24,772 nucleotides of DNA from Euryarchaeota archaeon UBA443 (GCA_002499195.1 DAKS01000059.1:12625-37396); one strand, 5' to 3'. Numbered from the stretch's first letter, positions 13,380 through 22,432 are shown. Numbers and translations are program-made. Notes: generated from the letters alone by a model not told the origin.

Positions 13380-14027
13380 ATGGTAGTAAAGAGCGCAACG
13401 AAAAAACGGTTAATTGAACTCGGAGTATCCGACGAATACGCTCACAAATTGGCTACGGACCGAAACATGGCTGACATAAAGAGTATGCCAGCCGATGAAA
13501 TTGCGAAGATTCTCGGTATTGCAAAAGATAGTGAATCCTTCACTAAAATCATGCAAATTATTGCTGATCAAGGCAACCGTCGATCTCGCATTAAGAAGAG
13601 CAAGAAAATCACCATCTCTTCAAAGGCAATTGACGAATTTGATCGTCCTGAAATTACTATCAGGTTCAATCCTCTTAATCACGAACTTGTTCCTCATCAA
13701 GAACTTCTTGGAGATGCCAACATCAGCCCAGAAGATCAGTACAATGTCGAACAAGAAGCACTTTCCCCATGGGGACTTGAAGAAATCGATGAAGATGGAG
13801 AACACCGTCTCGCTAAGGAATTGCTTCCAAAGGTTCTGATTTCGGATCCTGTTGTTCAAGCTATCAAGGAAGCCGCTGAGATTATCGACAACGCAGCACT
13901 TGCCGCAAACCCTGACCACCGTCCACTTGCTGCAGGATGGATTACAGACCGAGTACTAAAGGTCATTCGCCATTCAAAATCCGCAGGCAGCGCAGTTGCT
14001 TACCGCCTTATCGTGGAGGGCAGCTGA
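13380..14027 (+). CDS. rpoH: RNA polymerase subunit H (Rpb5 C-terminal homologue) with extra N-terminal domain
   Basis: A jaw subunit of archaeal RNA polymerase. The conserved core is in the C-terminal half: FNPLNHELVPHQELL from residue 96, LLPKVLISDPVV at 148-159, and RVLKVIRHSKSAGSAVAYRL at 191-210. Canonical archaeal RpoH has about 80 residues; this one has 215. The extra length is an N-terminal domain (about 1-65) starting MVVKSATKK, a basic linker (NRRSRIKKSKK), and expansions inside the core (about 112-145 and 164-188). The N-terminal domain matches the start of RpoA2 in this same operon, with 24 identities in the first 42 positions. It has a helix-hairpin-helix-like pattern (LGVSDEYAHKLATDR...ADEIAKILGI). 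A Shine-Dalgarno site precedes the ATG, and rpoB starts 16 bases after the stop. Confidence 0.92.
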   Translation: MVVKSATKKRLIELGVSDEYAHKLATDRNMADIKSMPADEIAKILGIAKDSESFTKIMQIIADQGNRRSRIKKSKKITISSKAIDEFDRPEITIRFNPLNHELVPHQELLGDANISPEDQYNVEQEALSPWGLEEIDEDGEHRLAKELLPKVLISDPVVQAIKEAAEIIDNAALAANPDHRPLAAGWITDRVLKVIRHSKSAGSAVAYRLIVEGS

Positions 14028-14043
14028 ACCTGGAGTTGATATC

Positions 14044-17000
14044 ATGCAAGAAATAATTGAATCCTTTTTCCGAGAACGTAGCCTTGTTAATCATCAACTT
14101 GCATCGTACAACGATTGCATCCCCTCTACGGACAACCAACTGTCCCGAATGGAGCGAATCATCCAAAACATTCGCGTAGGGACTGATGAAGAGATCATCG
14201 ATGACCTTGGAGGTTACATCAAACTCGACGTTGCTGACCAAGAGATCGTCATTCGAATGAAGAACATTACTCTCGGAGCCCCTAACATTCGAGAAGCGAA
14301 TGGTTCCTACCACAATGCCTCTCCTATGGAATGCCGTCTTCGAAAGTTGACCTATCAATCTCCTGTAACCATCGACTTCACCATTTACCGTAACGGTGTT
14401 GCATCCTTCCCTGAGGAAGGTGTTCAAGTTGGTGCTATTCCAATTATGGTTCGTTCTCGACGATGTCACCTTCACCCGAGTCACATCGCAGATGGCCGTA
14501 CTCTCGAGCCTGCTAAATCTCCTGAAGATGCTGCACTTCTCGCTAACCTTCTACGAGACAAAGGCGAGGACCCATTGGACCCTGGTGGTTATTTCATTAT
14601 CAACGGAACCGAGCGTGTTCTCATCTCAATGGAAGACTTGGCACCAAACCGTGTCACTGTTGAAATCAACAAGCGAACTGCAAAGCGAACCGAAGTGGCA
14701 AAGATCTTCTCGCAAAGAAACGGTATGCGTAAGCCGCTAACCGTTGAGAAGCGCCGAGATGGTATGCTTATGGTCAAGGTCAGTACAGCGGGTACAACCC
14801 CTATTCCAGTCGTTCTTTTGATGCGTGCTCTTGGAATTGAAAATGACCAAGAAATATTCACCGCTATCTCAGGTCCACAAGAGACTTTCAAATACATCGT
14901 AGCCAACATTAACGAAGTAAATGACAATGAAGAGTTCTATGTTAAGAGTGAGCCTGAGGCTTACGAATGGCTACAGAAGAAATTCGCTGCAGGTCAGCAA
15001 AAGGAATACCGTGAAGCTCGTGTCAATCAATTGCTCGACCGGGAGTTGCTTCCTCACTTGGGCGACCAAACCGAAGATCGAAAGAAGAAGGCCATTTTCC
15101 TCGGCCGTATCGTTCGTCAAGTCCTTGAGATGGCTCTCAACGACAAGGAACCAAACGACAAGGATCACTATGCTAACAAGCGTGTACGTCTCGCAGGTGA
15201 CCTAATCGAGGATTTGTTCCGCGTATCATCAGGACAACTTGCTCGTGACCTCAAGTATCAACTTGAGCGACATCACAACCGCAAGCGAGAACTAAAGATC
15301 ACCTCTTGCCTACGACCAGACGTTCTCTCTTCGAAGATTCTTCACGCTCTTGCCACTGGTAACTGGGTTGGAGGACGTTCGGGTGTTAGTCAATTGCTCG
15401 ATCGAACAACCTACCTCGCATCACTTTCTCACATGCGCCGTGTCACATCACCATTGGTACGAAGCCAACCGCATTTCGAAGCTCGTGACCTTCACCCTAC
15501 ACAATGGGGCCGTCTCTGTCCAAACGAGACACCTGAAGGACAAAACTGTGGTCTTGTAAAGAACGCTGCGCAAATGGTCGATATCTCTGAAGAAGTCGAT
15601 CCACAGGAAATCCGAGAGCGCCTTGACGAGTTGGATGTTTACCAACCAAAGGACTGGACAGATGGTGTTCGTGTTCACGTTAACGGTGATATCTACGGTA
15701 TGCACAAGAATGGAAAGAACCTTGTTTCTCAATTCAAGAATAGTCGTCGTCGTGGTACGATTCCTTCGGAGGTTTGCATCCGCCACGACACAGAAAATCA
15801 TGACATTTTCATCAACACTGACAAGGGCCGAATCCTCCGTCCGTTGTTGGTTCTCTACGACGGGACACCTCGTCTTGAGGGCAGCCACCTTTCCGGTCTT
15901 GCTGATGGAAACATTACATTCCGTGATTTGGTTATCGATGGTATCGTTGAATGGGTCGATGCTGAGGAAGAAGAAGACCTCTACATTGCACCACGACCGT
16001 TCGTTCTTCCAGAGACTGTCCCAGAAGGACCTCTTGCTGGACGACCTGTAATCCACGAAAATATCCGCTGGGTCAATCTCGGAGAACCTGGTGTTGAAAC
16101 CGCTTCCATTGAGGCAGAAGTTCGAATGCCAAATGGTGATATTGAGATTGCAAAGTTCGAGGTTCCATTGCTCTACACAACAGAACACACACACGTAGAG
16201 ATCGATCCTCAACTCGTTCTGGGTGTATGCGCTTCGCTTATTCCATATCCTGAGCACAACTCAACCCCTCGTGTTACAGGTGGTACTGCAATGGTCAAGC
16301 AATCGCTTGGTCTACCGAGTGCAAACTACCGACTACGACCAGACACTCGTGCTCACATTTTGCACTATCCACACCGCTCGATCGTTCGAACGGATGCTAT
16401 GCGTACGACAAACTTCGATGAGCGACCTGGTGGTCAAAATTTCATTGTTGCCATCATGTCTCTGCATGGTTACAACATGCAAGACGCTGTCATCATGAAT
16501 CGAGCGTCTGTCGACCGTGGGCTTGGTCGATCAACCTTTAACCGAACCTACAATGCTGAGCGACGTCGGTTCCCAGGTGGTCAAATCGAAGAGATTGAAA
16601 AGCCAGGAAACAAGTTGACAGAGGTCAAGGGATTGAAGCCAGCAGAAGCTTACTTCCATCTCGAAGATGATGGTCTACCACTACCGGAAACCTACCTCGA
16701 GGGCGGCGATGTTCTCGTAGGTAAGACCAGCCCGCCACGATTCCTCGAAGAATCCAACAGCGGTGCTTTCCTCATGGCACAAGAGCGTCGAGAGTCCTCG
16801 ATGCTCGTTCGTCATGGTGAGAAAGGATGGGTCGACAACGTCTATGTTACAGAATCCGACAACTCAGGTCGATTGGTCCGAGTTATGGTTCGAAGCCACA
16901 AGGTGCCTGAAGTCGGTGACAAGTTTGCTTCTCGTCACGGACAAAAAGGTGTCATCGGTCGACTTGTCGAGCCGGAAGATATGCCGTTCACACAAGATGG

Positions 17001-17652
17001 TGTAGTTCCTGATTTGATCATCAACCCTCACGCTATTCCATCAAGAATGACCGTAGCCCACGTTCTGGAAATGATCGGTGGTAAGGTCGGTGCTATGGAA
17101 GGACGTCGAATCGACGGTACTGCCTTCCGTGGAGAAAAGGAAAGCAGTCTACGTGACGGATTGGTTCGTAACGGACTTGCTCACAGCGGTCGTGAAACCA
17201 TGATTAATGGTGAAACTGGAGAAGCATATCCTGCTGAAATCTTCGTTGGTTGTATCTACTACCAGCGACTTCACCACTTGGTCAGTTCAAAGATTCACGC
17301 CCGTTCCCGTGGCCGTGTTCAAATTCTTACCCGTCAGCCGACCGAAGGTCGTGCTCGACAAGGTGGTCTACGATTTGGTGAGATGGAACGTGACTGTCTG
17401 ATTGCACACGGAGCATCCATGGTCATCAAGGACCGTCTTCTCGACGAGTCCGACGGTATTGACATGTTCGTTTGTGCACAATCTGGTCACATTGCATGGT
17501 ATGATCCTAAGCGACGAACCTACGTCAGCCCAGTCCATGGTGACGGTGCTGAAGTGTACAAGGTACAAACATCCTACGCATTCAAACTCCTGCTCGACGA
17601 AATGAAGAGTCTTGGGGTTGCCATGAGACTTGAACTGGAGGACCGAAGATGA
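14044..17652 (+). CDS. rpoB: RNA polymerase subunit B (unsplit)
   Basis: The second largest catalytic subunit, 1202 residues, undivided (some archaea split it into B' and B''). Typical motifs: TRPTEGRARQGGLRFGEMERDC-like block (here RQPTEGRARQGGLRFGEMER), GDKFASRHGQKGVIG in the catalytic region, and IPYPEHNSTPRVTGG. Start: the ATG at 14044 has GGAG upstream, and the in-frame extension back to 13996 lies inside rpoH. Two oddities. About 60 residues (650-709, bases 15991-16170) are inserted between DAEEEEDLYIA and YTTEHTHVEIDP. The C-terminal zinc ribbon is degenerate: the usual CxxC...CPxC appears as C1144-A-Q-S and S1162-P-V-H, leaving one Cys. The 3' end overlaps rpoA1 by four bases (ATGA). 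Confidence 0.97.
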   Translation: MQEIIESFFRERSLVNHQLASYNDCIPSTDNQLSRMERIIQNIRVGTDEEIIDDLGGYIKLDVADQEIVIRMKNITLGAPNIREANGSYHNASPMECRLRKLTYQSPVTIDFTIYRNGVASFPEEGVQVGAIPIMVRSRRCHLHPSHIADGRTLEPAKSPEDAALLANLLRDKGEDPLDPGGYFIINGTERVLISMEDLAPNRVTVEINKRTAKRTEVAKIFSQRNGMRKPLTVEKRRDGMLMVKVSTAGTTPIPVVLLMRALGIENDQEIFTAISGPQETFKYIVANINEVNDNEEFYVKSEPEAYEWLQKKFAAGQQKEYREARVNQLLDRELLPHLGDQTEDRKKKAIFLGRIVRQVLEMALNDKEPNDKDHYANKRVRLAGDLIEDLFRVSSGQLARDLKYQLERHHNRKRELKITSCLRPDVLSSKILHALATGNWVGGRSGVSQLLDRTTYLASLSHMRRVTSPLVRSQPHFEARDLHPTQWGRLCPNETPEGQNCGLVKNAAQMVDISEEVDPQEIRERLDELDVYQPKDWTDGVRVHVNGDIYGMHKNGKNLVSQFKNSRRRGTIPSEVCIRHDTENHDIFINTDKGRILRPLLVLYDGTPRLEGSHLSGLADGNITFRDLVIDGIVEWVDAEEEEDLYIAPRPFVLPETVPEGPLAGRPVIHENIRWVNLGEPGVETASIEAEVRMPNGDIEIAKFEVPLLYTTEHTHVEIDPQLVLGVCASLIPYPEHNSTPRVTGGTAMVKQSLGLPSANYRLRPDTRAHILHYPHRSIVRTDAMRTTNFDERPGGQNFIVAIMSLHGYNMQDAVIMNRASVDRGLGRSTFNRTYNAERRRFPGGQIEEIEKPGNKLTEVKGLKPAEAYFHLEDDGLPLPETYLEGGDVLVGKTSPPRFLEESNSGAFLMAQERRESSMLVRHGEKGWVDNVYVTESDNSGRLVRVMVRSHKVPEVGDKFASRHGQKGVIGRLVEPEDMPFTQDGVVPDLIINPHAIPSRMTVAHVLEMIGGKVGAMEGRRIDGTAFRGEKESSLRDGLVRNGLAHSGRETMINGETGEAYPAEIFVGCIYYQRLHHLVSSKIHARSRGRVQILTRQPTEGRARQGGLRFGEMERDCLIAHGASMVIKDRLLDESDGIDMFVCAQSGHIAWYDPKRRTYVSPVHGDGAEVYKVQTSYAFKLLLDEMKSLGVAMRLELEDRR

Positions 17653-20600
17653 GCCGAAAGACCACATTGATTCCAAAGCGAATTGCACAAATCCGATTCA
17701 GTTTGATGGATCCTGTTGAGATACGTAAGATGTCCTCTGTCGAGGTCAAAACTCCGGATACCTACAAGGACGACGGTCACGCCTACCGCCAAGGTTTGAT
17801 GGACCCACACATGGGTGTTATCGAGCCAGGTTTGGTCTGTCCTACGGACAACTGCAAGTATGACGAGTCACCGGGGCACTTCGGACACATTCAACTTGAA
17901 CTACCTGTCATCCACATTGGATTTGTTAACCTGATCAAGACAGCACTCAAGTCGACCTGTAAGGCCTGCAGCCAAGTTCTTCTTCACTCTGCAAAAGAGA
18001 CCCACCCATCCAATCCTGAACTTTCAGAGCAAGATTACTACCGCTCTCGAATCAAGGATATCATCACTAAGCACGGTGTTGGTTCCACTGAATTCTCGAG
18101 TATTATCAAGGAAGTTGAAAAGGTAGCATCTAGTAAGAAGCGACGCACATGTATGCATTGTGGTGAAACGCAAGGAGAAATTCGTCTAGACAAACCAACC
18201 ACATTCAAGGAAAGGACCGAGAATGTCGGAACTGGTGGAAAGGAAACAGAACGCAAGATGAATCCGCGAGATGTTCGCGAGTGGCTTGCAAGCATCCCTG
18301 ATGAGCATTTGATTTTCATCGGAATGGATAAGCAGAACCGACCTGAATGGACTGTTCTCAAGGTTCTACCTGTCCCGCCAATTACCGTTCGACCATCGAT
18401 TACTCTCGATAGTGGTGATCGTTCCGAAGACGATTTGACACACAAATTGGTTGACGTTCTACGTATCAACCAACGTCTGCAAGAGAACCGTGACTCCGGC
18501 GCACCACAATTGATTGTTGAGGACCTGTGGGAATTGTTACAATATCACATTACCACATACTTCGACAACCAAACATCTGGTGTTCCGCCAGCACGACACC
18601 GATCTGGTCGTACACTCAAGACATTGACCCAACGACTGAAGGGTAAGGAAGGACGATTCCGTTCTAACCTTTCTGGTAAGCGTGTCAACTTCTGTGCCCG
18701 TTCCGTTATCTCACCAGACCCGTATCTCGGTGTTAACGAAGTAGGTGTACCTGTCAAGGTTGCAAAGGAATTGACCGTACCTATTCGTGTCACACTCCGA
18801 AACCGTGAGCAAATGCGACAGATGATCCTCCGTGGACCTGAAGTACACCCTGGTGTCAACTACATCGTTCGTGGTGATGGTCGACGTGTACGTATCAATC
18901 CTCGAAGCCGTCTAATCAACGCTGGATTCCGATGCCACAACCCTGAGTGTGAATCGGAACATACGCTGCGATTTGATTTGGATTCCGTTCTCCCTGCACC
19001 AAACTTCTTGCCAGGTTTGGTTGTTCGCCCACTCATCAACCGTGTTGAGGGTAGTGACTTGACCGAATCTAGCTATATCGTTGATGATGAAGCGACTCTC
19101 CGCAATCTCCGTGGTGAAGATGAGCACGGCCATCCTCTTGCAGAAGATGACCCTCGAGCAGTTCTTCACTATCGATGGATGCACGAACTTGCTCAAGCCG
19201 ATAACCTAGATCCAGAACCATTCCCCGAGCATCTTGAAATCCGTTGTCCTCACTGTGGTAGCCCTGAAGATGATTACGGGATGCCAACGCCTGTTGAAGA
19301 CCGACTCTCAACCGTTGACATCCGTGGTAACCCTAAGCCTGGTATGCAAGTTGAACGCCACCTTATCGATGGTGACGTTGCAATCTTCAACCGACAACCA
19401 TCGCTTCACCGAATGTCGATGATGGTTCACGAAGTACGAGTTATGGAAGGACACACATTCCGATTCAACCTCGCTGTTTGTACTCCTTACAACGCTGACT
19501 TCGACGGTGACGAGATGAACCTTCACGTGATTCAATCCGAAGAAGCCCGTGCTGAAGCGAAGATTCTGATGCGTGTGCAAGAACACATCTTGACGCCTCG
19601 CTACGGCGGTGCAGTTATCGGCGGTATTCACGATCACATCTCCGGTGCATACCTCCTATCTCGTCCAGGAACCTTGGTTTCAAAGGCGCATGGTCTTGAA
19701 ATGCTTGGAAGCATTGCTTACACCGGTGAGCTCCCTGAAATCGTCAAGGATGACAACGGTAACGATGCCTTCCGAGGTCAAGATATCATCTCATTGATCG
19801 TACCTGACAACATCAATCTCCACTTCATGTCCCGAAGTCGAGACGAAGTTCACGTCAAAGATGGAAACGTTGTCGGAACACTTGACAAGCGTGCTATCGG
19901 TGCTGAAGACGGACGTCTTCTCGATGCTATTGTTCAAAGCAATGGTTCAGAGAAGGGTGCTCAATTCTTGAATGAATTCACTCGACTATCGATCGCTGCT
20001 TGTACTTCTCTCGGATTTACTACTGGTATCGACGATGAAGACTTGAGTAGTGAAGCGCTTGAAGCCATTCACGAAGCCAACGCAGCTGCAAGAGCACTCG
20101 TTGAAGAGGAACTCGAACGCTTCGAAGCCGCTAAGGGTGACCCTCGAAAGTACGAACCTCGTCCAGGTCGAACCATGCGTGAAACACTCGAAGAGAACAT
20201 CATGGTTATGCTCGATGAAGGGAAGCAAGCCGCTGGTGACGTTGCAAAGAACGAACTGAATCAATCCGGTTCGACCAACGCTGCGGTCAACATGGCGATT
20301 TCTGGAGCCCGTGGTTCCATGGATAACCTCAACATGATGGCTGGTTCCATCGGTCAAGCAAAGGTCCGTGGAAAGCGTCTCGAGCGTGGATACGACGAAC
20401 GTGTTCTTCCTCACTTCAAGCGTGGAGGACGTGGAGCACAAGACCGTGGTTTCATTTCAGGTTCGTTCAAGCGTGGTCTTGAACCTACGGAGTTCTTTAT
20501 GCTCTCCGTATCCGGTCGTGAATCTCTTGTCGATACTGCTGTCCGTACGTCCAAGTCTGGATACATGCAACGACGTTTGATTAACGCAATGGATGACTTG

Positions 20601-20858
20601 AAAGTCTTCAATGATGATATGCTCTCCGTGCGAAACACTGCAAACCGAATCATCCAATTCTCATATGGTGAAGATGGTATCGATCCAAGCCGTGGTGTTC
20701 ACGGTGCTGCGTTCAATATCGATGTTATCATCGATGGTGCACTTGGTACTGATGGTGGTTCGAAAATCACTCGTGAAAGCATCGAGCGTGAAGAAACCGA
20801 AGAGGACCTTGGAGCATGGGATGATGTCGAAGAATTCCACGATGGAGGTGAAGTCTGA
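17649..20858 (+). CDS. rpoA1: RNA polymerase subunit A' with insertion bearing candidate zinc ligands
   Basis: The N-terminal part of the largest RNA polymerase subunit, 1069 residues against roughly 870-900 usual in archaea. The clamp zinc sites are intact: C64, C69, H77, H80 (CPTDNC...GHFGH) and C104/C107 with C168/C171. The active-site loop NADFDGDEM at 615-623 gives the metal-binding Asp617, Asp619 and Asp621. The bridge-helix/trigger region (VDTAVRTSKSGYMQRRLINAMDDL) and the usual A' end (IIQFSYGEDGIDP) are present. About 145 residues (near 420-565) are inserted between GDGRRVRINPRS and GMQVERHLIDGD, where standard A' has about 25. The insert contains CHNPEC (C429, C434) and CPHC (C533, C536), a possible extra zinc site. 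The start overlaps the rpoB stop. Confidence 0.97.
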   Translation: MSRKTTLIPKRIAQIRFSLMDPVEIRKMSSVEVKTPDTYKDDGHAYRQGLMDPHMGVIEPGLVCPTDNCKYDESPGHFGHIQLELPVIHIGFVNLIKTALKSTCKACSQVLLHSAKETHPSNPELSEQDYYRSRIKDIITKHGVGSTEFSSIIKEVEKVASSKKRRTCMHCGETQGEIRLDKPTTFKERTENVGTGGKETERKMNPRDVREWLASIPDEHLIFIGMDKQNRPEWTVLKVLPVPPITVRPSITLDSGDRSEDDLTHKLVDVLRINQRLQENRDSGAPQLIVEDLWELLQYHITTYFDNQTSGVPPARHRSGRTLKTLTQRLKGKEGRFRSNLSGKRVNFCARSVISPDPYLGVNEVGVPVKVAKELTVPIRVTLRNREQMRQMILRGPEVHPGVNYIVRGDGRRVRINPRSRLINAGFRCHNPECESEHTLRFDLDSVLPAPNFLPGLVVRPLINRVEGSDLTESSYIVDDEATLRNLRGEDEHGHPLAEDDPRAVLHYRWMHELAQADNLDPEPFPEHLEIRCPHCGSPEDDYGMPTPVEDRLSTVDIRGNPKPGMQVERHLIDGDVAIFNRQPSLHRMSMMVHEVRVMEGHTFRFNLAVCTPYNADFDGDEMNLHVIQSEEARAEAKILMRVQEHILTPRYGGAVIGGIHDHISGAYLLSRPGTLVSKAHGLEMLGSIAYTGELPEIVKDDNGNDAFRGQDIISLIVPDNINLHFMSRSRDEVHVKDGNVVGTLDKRAIGAEDGRLLDAIVQSNGSEKGAQFLNEFTRLSIAACTSLGFTTGIDDEDLSSEALEAIHEANAAARALVEEELERFEAAKGDPRKYEPRPGRTMRETLEENIMVMLDEGKQAAGDVAKNELNQSGSTNAAVNMAISGARGSMDNLNMMAGSIGQAKVRGKRLERGYDERVLPHFKRGGRGAQDRGFISGSFKRGLEPTEFFMLSVSGRESLVDTAVRTSKSGYMQRRLINAMDDLKVFNDDMLSVRNTANRIIQFSYGEDGIDPSRGVHGAAFNIDVIIDGALGTDGGSKITRESIEREETEEDLGAWDDVEEFHDGGEV
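20844..20851 (+). promoter_or_regulatory. Shine-Dalgarno site of rpoA2
   Basis: GGAGGTGA lies within the end of rpoA1, six bases before the rpoA2 ATG at 20858. It confirms that the extra N-terminal domain is part of the translated product. Confidence 0.65.
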
Positions 20859-22432
20859 TGGTCGTTAAGAGTGCAACCAAGAAGAAGCTCATGGATTTGG
20901 GTATTGCAGAGAACTTTGCACATACTCTAGCAAACGATCGAAAGTGGGACGATGTTAAGGTGCTTTCTGCACAAGAAATCGCTCAAGTTTGTGAAACTGA
21001 TTCTGAAACTGCAGGTACGATTCGAGAAACCATTGAAGGAGCACTAAAGAAGAATCGATCCGCTGGTTCAGAAGCCACTGGTCCAACGACCAACGTACGT
21101 CTCAAGCGTCGTCGTGGAGGTTCAAGAACACGTTCTCGTGCTAAGACTGCAGCCGATTTGGGCGCATACAAAGTTGACATTAAGCTACGTTCATTTGATG
21201 ATGAACTTGCTGATGACCCTGTCTATAAATCACTCAAAGCGGCTATTGCTGATCTTGAAAATGACCATAGGTTCAGTGACAAGATAATTCATGATATGAC
21301 GGTGGCTATACACGAACGTAATCTGAAGAAGTTGACTAAGAAGCAAGCAAAAACTGTTGTTGATGATGCATATGCTGCATTGGATAAAGCAAGCATTGAT
21401 CCATTCGAAGCCGCTGGTATTATCACAGCCCAATCTATTGGTGAACCAGGTACACAGATGACCATGCGTACGTTCCACTATGCTGGTGTTGCAACGGTCA
21501 ACGTTACCCAAGGTCTGCCACGTATCATCGAGATTGTCGATGCTCGAAAAGTTCCGAGTACACCAACCATGATCATCCGCTTGAAGGATGACAAAAAGAA
21601 CTCGGGTGAAGAGGCTCAAAAACTCGCAGCTGCTCTTGAAGTTACAACTACGTTCAACATTGCAAATATCGAAACCGACGTTGCCCAACGACGCTTGGTA
21701 TTGAAACTCAACAAAGGTCAATTGAAGCAGAAGAACATGACTGGACTTGAAGTCAAAGATAAGCTTGAACGTGCTCTAAGAACAATGGTACAAGCTGATA
21801 AGGAAAAGAATCCTGGCGTTTTGACTATTATTCCAGGTGTTTCGAGTGAGGAAGATCTTGCAGATTTGCAAGAGAATCCACCTTCATACACTATGTTGCT
21901 ACAACTCGAAGAAAAGATTCGCGACCTACGTCTCAAAGGTATCCCTGGAATCGAGCGTGCAAACGTTCAGTTCGATGACAAGGAAGGTGAATACTACCTT
22001 TCAACCATCGGTTCCAACCTTTCTCGTGTAAGCGAAATCGAAACGATTGATCGTTCACGAACCTACACCAACAATATTATCGAGATTTTCAATTACCTTG
22101 GTATTGAAGCTGCACGACAAGCGATCATTAACGAACTAGAGTCTACTCTACTCAGTGCTCGTCTGGAAGTCGATGTCCGTCACCTACTCATGGTCGCTGA
22201 CGTTATGACCTCTGAAGGTGAAGTGCGAGCTATCGGTCGACACGGTGTTTCAGGAACCAAGCACAGTATTCTTGCTCGTGCTGCGTTCGAAGTTACCGTC
22301 AATCACCTGCTCAAGGCGGGTATCATCGGTGAAACAGACCGTCTCACCGGTGTTGCTGAAAATATCATTGTCGGACAACCAATTTCCCTCGGTACGGGAA
22401 GTGTTGAGTTGTTCTACATCCCTGAGGAATGA
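20858..22432 (+). CDS. rpoA2: RNA polymerase subunit A'' with extra N-terminal domain
   Basis: The C-terminal part of the largest RNA polymerase subunit, 524 residues where archaeal A'' usually has about 380-400. The core begins near residue 110; DPFEAAGIITAQSIGEPGTQ at 181-200 and RTFHYAGVATVNVTQGLPRI are diagnostic, and the C-terminal SxLLSARLEVDVRHLLMVAD and GRHGVSGTKHSIL blocks are present. Residues 1-65 (MVVKSATKKKLMDLGIAENF...) repeat the start of RpoH in the same operon. A very basic linker follows (RLKRRRGGSRTRSRAK at 81-96). The ATG shares its A with the rpoA1 stop (TGATG) and has GGAGGTGA upstream, so the extension is translated. The role of the extension is unknown; its basic linker suggests nucleic-acid contact. 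Confidence 0.97.
   Translation: MVVKSATKKKLMDLGIAENFAHTLANDRKWDDVKVLSAQEIAQVCETDSETAGTIRETIEGALKKNRSAGSEATGPTTNVRLKRRRGGSRTRSRAKTAADLGAYKVDIKLRSFDDELADDPVYKSLKAAIADLENDHRFSDKIIHDMTVAIHERNLKKLTKKQAKTVVDDAYAALDKASIDPFEAAGIITAQSIGEPGTQMTMRTFHYAGVATVNVTQGLPRIIEIVDARKVPSTPTMIIRLKDDKKNSGEEAQKLAAALEVTTTFNIANIETDVAQRRLVLKLNKGQLKQKNMTGLEVKDKLERALRTMVQADKEKNPGVLTIIPGVSSEEDLADLQENPPSYTMLLQLEEKIRDLRLKGIPGIERANVQFDDKEGEYYLSTIGSNLSRVSEIETIDRSRTYTNNIIEIFNYLGIEAARQAIINELESTLLSARLEVDVRHLLMVADVMTSEGEVRAIGRHGVSGTKHSILARAAFEVTVNHLLKAGIIGETDRLTGVAENIIVGQPISLGTGSVELFYIPEE

Noticed and set aside
13996..14043. Upstream start for rpoB
   Set aside because: It overlaps rpoH, and the ATG at 14044 has a Shine-Dalgarno site and gives a sensible RpoB N-terminus.
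15448..16257. Long minus-strand open frame (269 codons) inside rpoB
   Set aside because: It lies wholly antisense to a highly conserved rpoB region; its composition (Cys, Asn, Val, Thr-rich) is that of a reverse-strand shadow.
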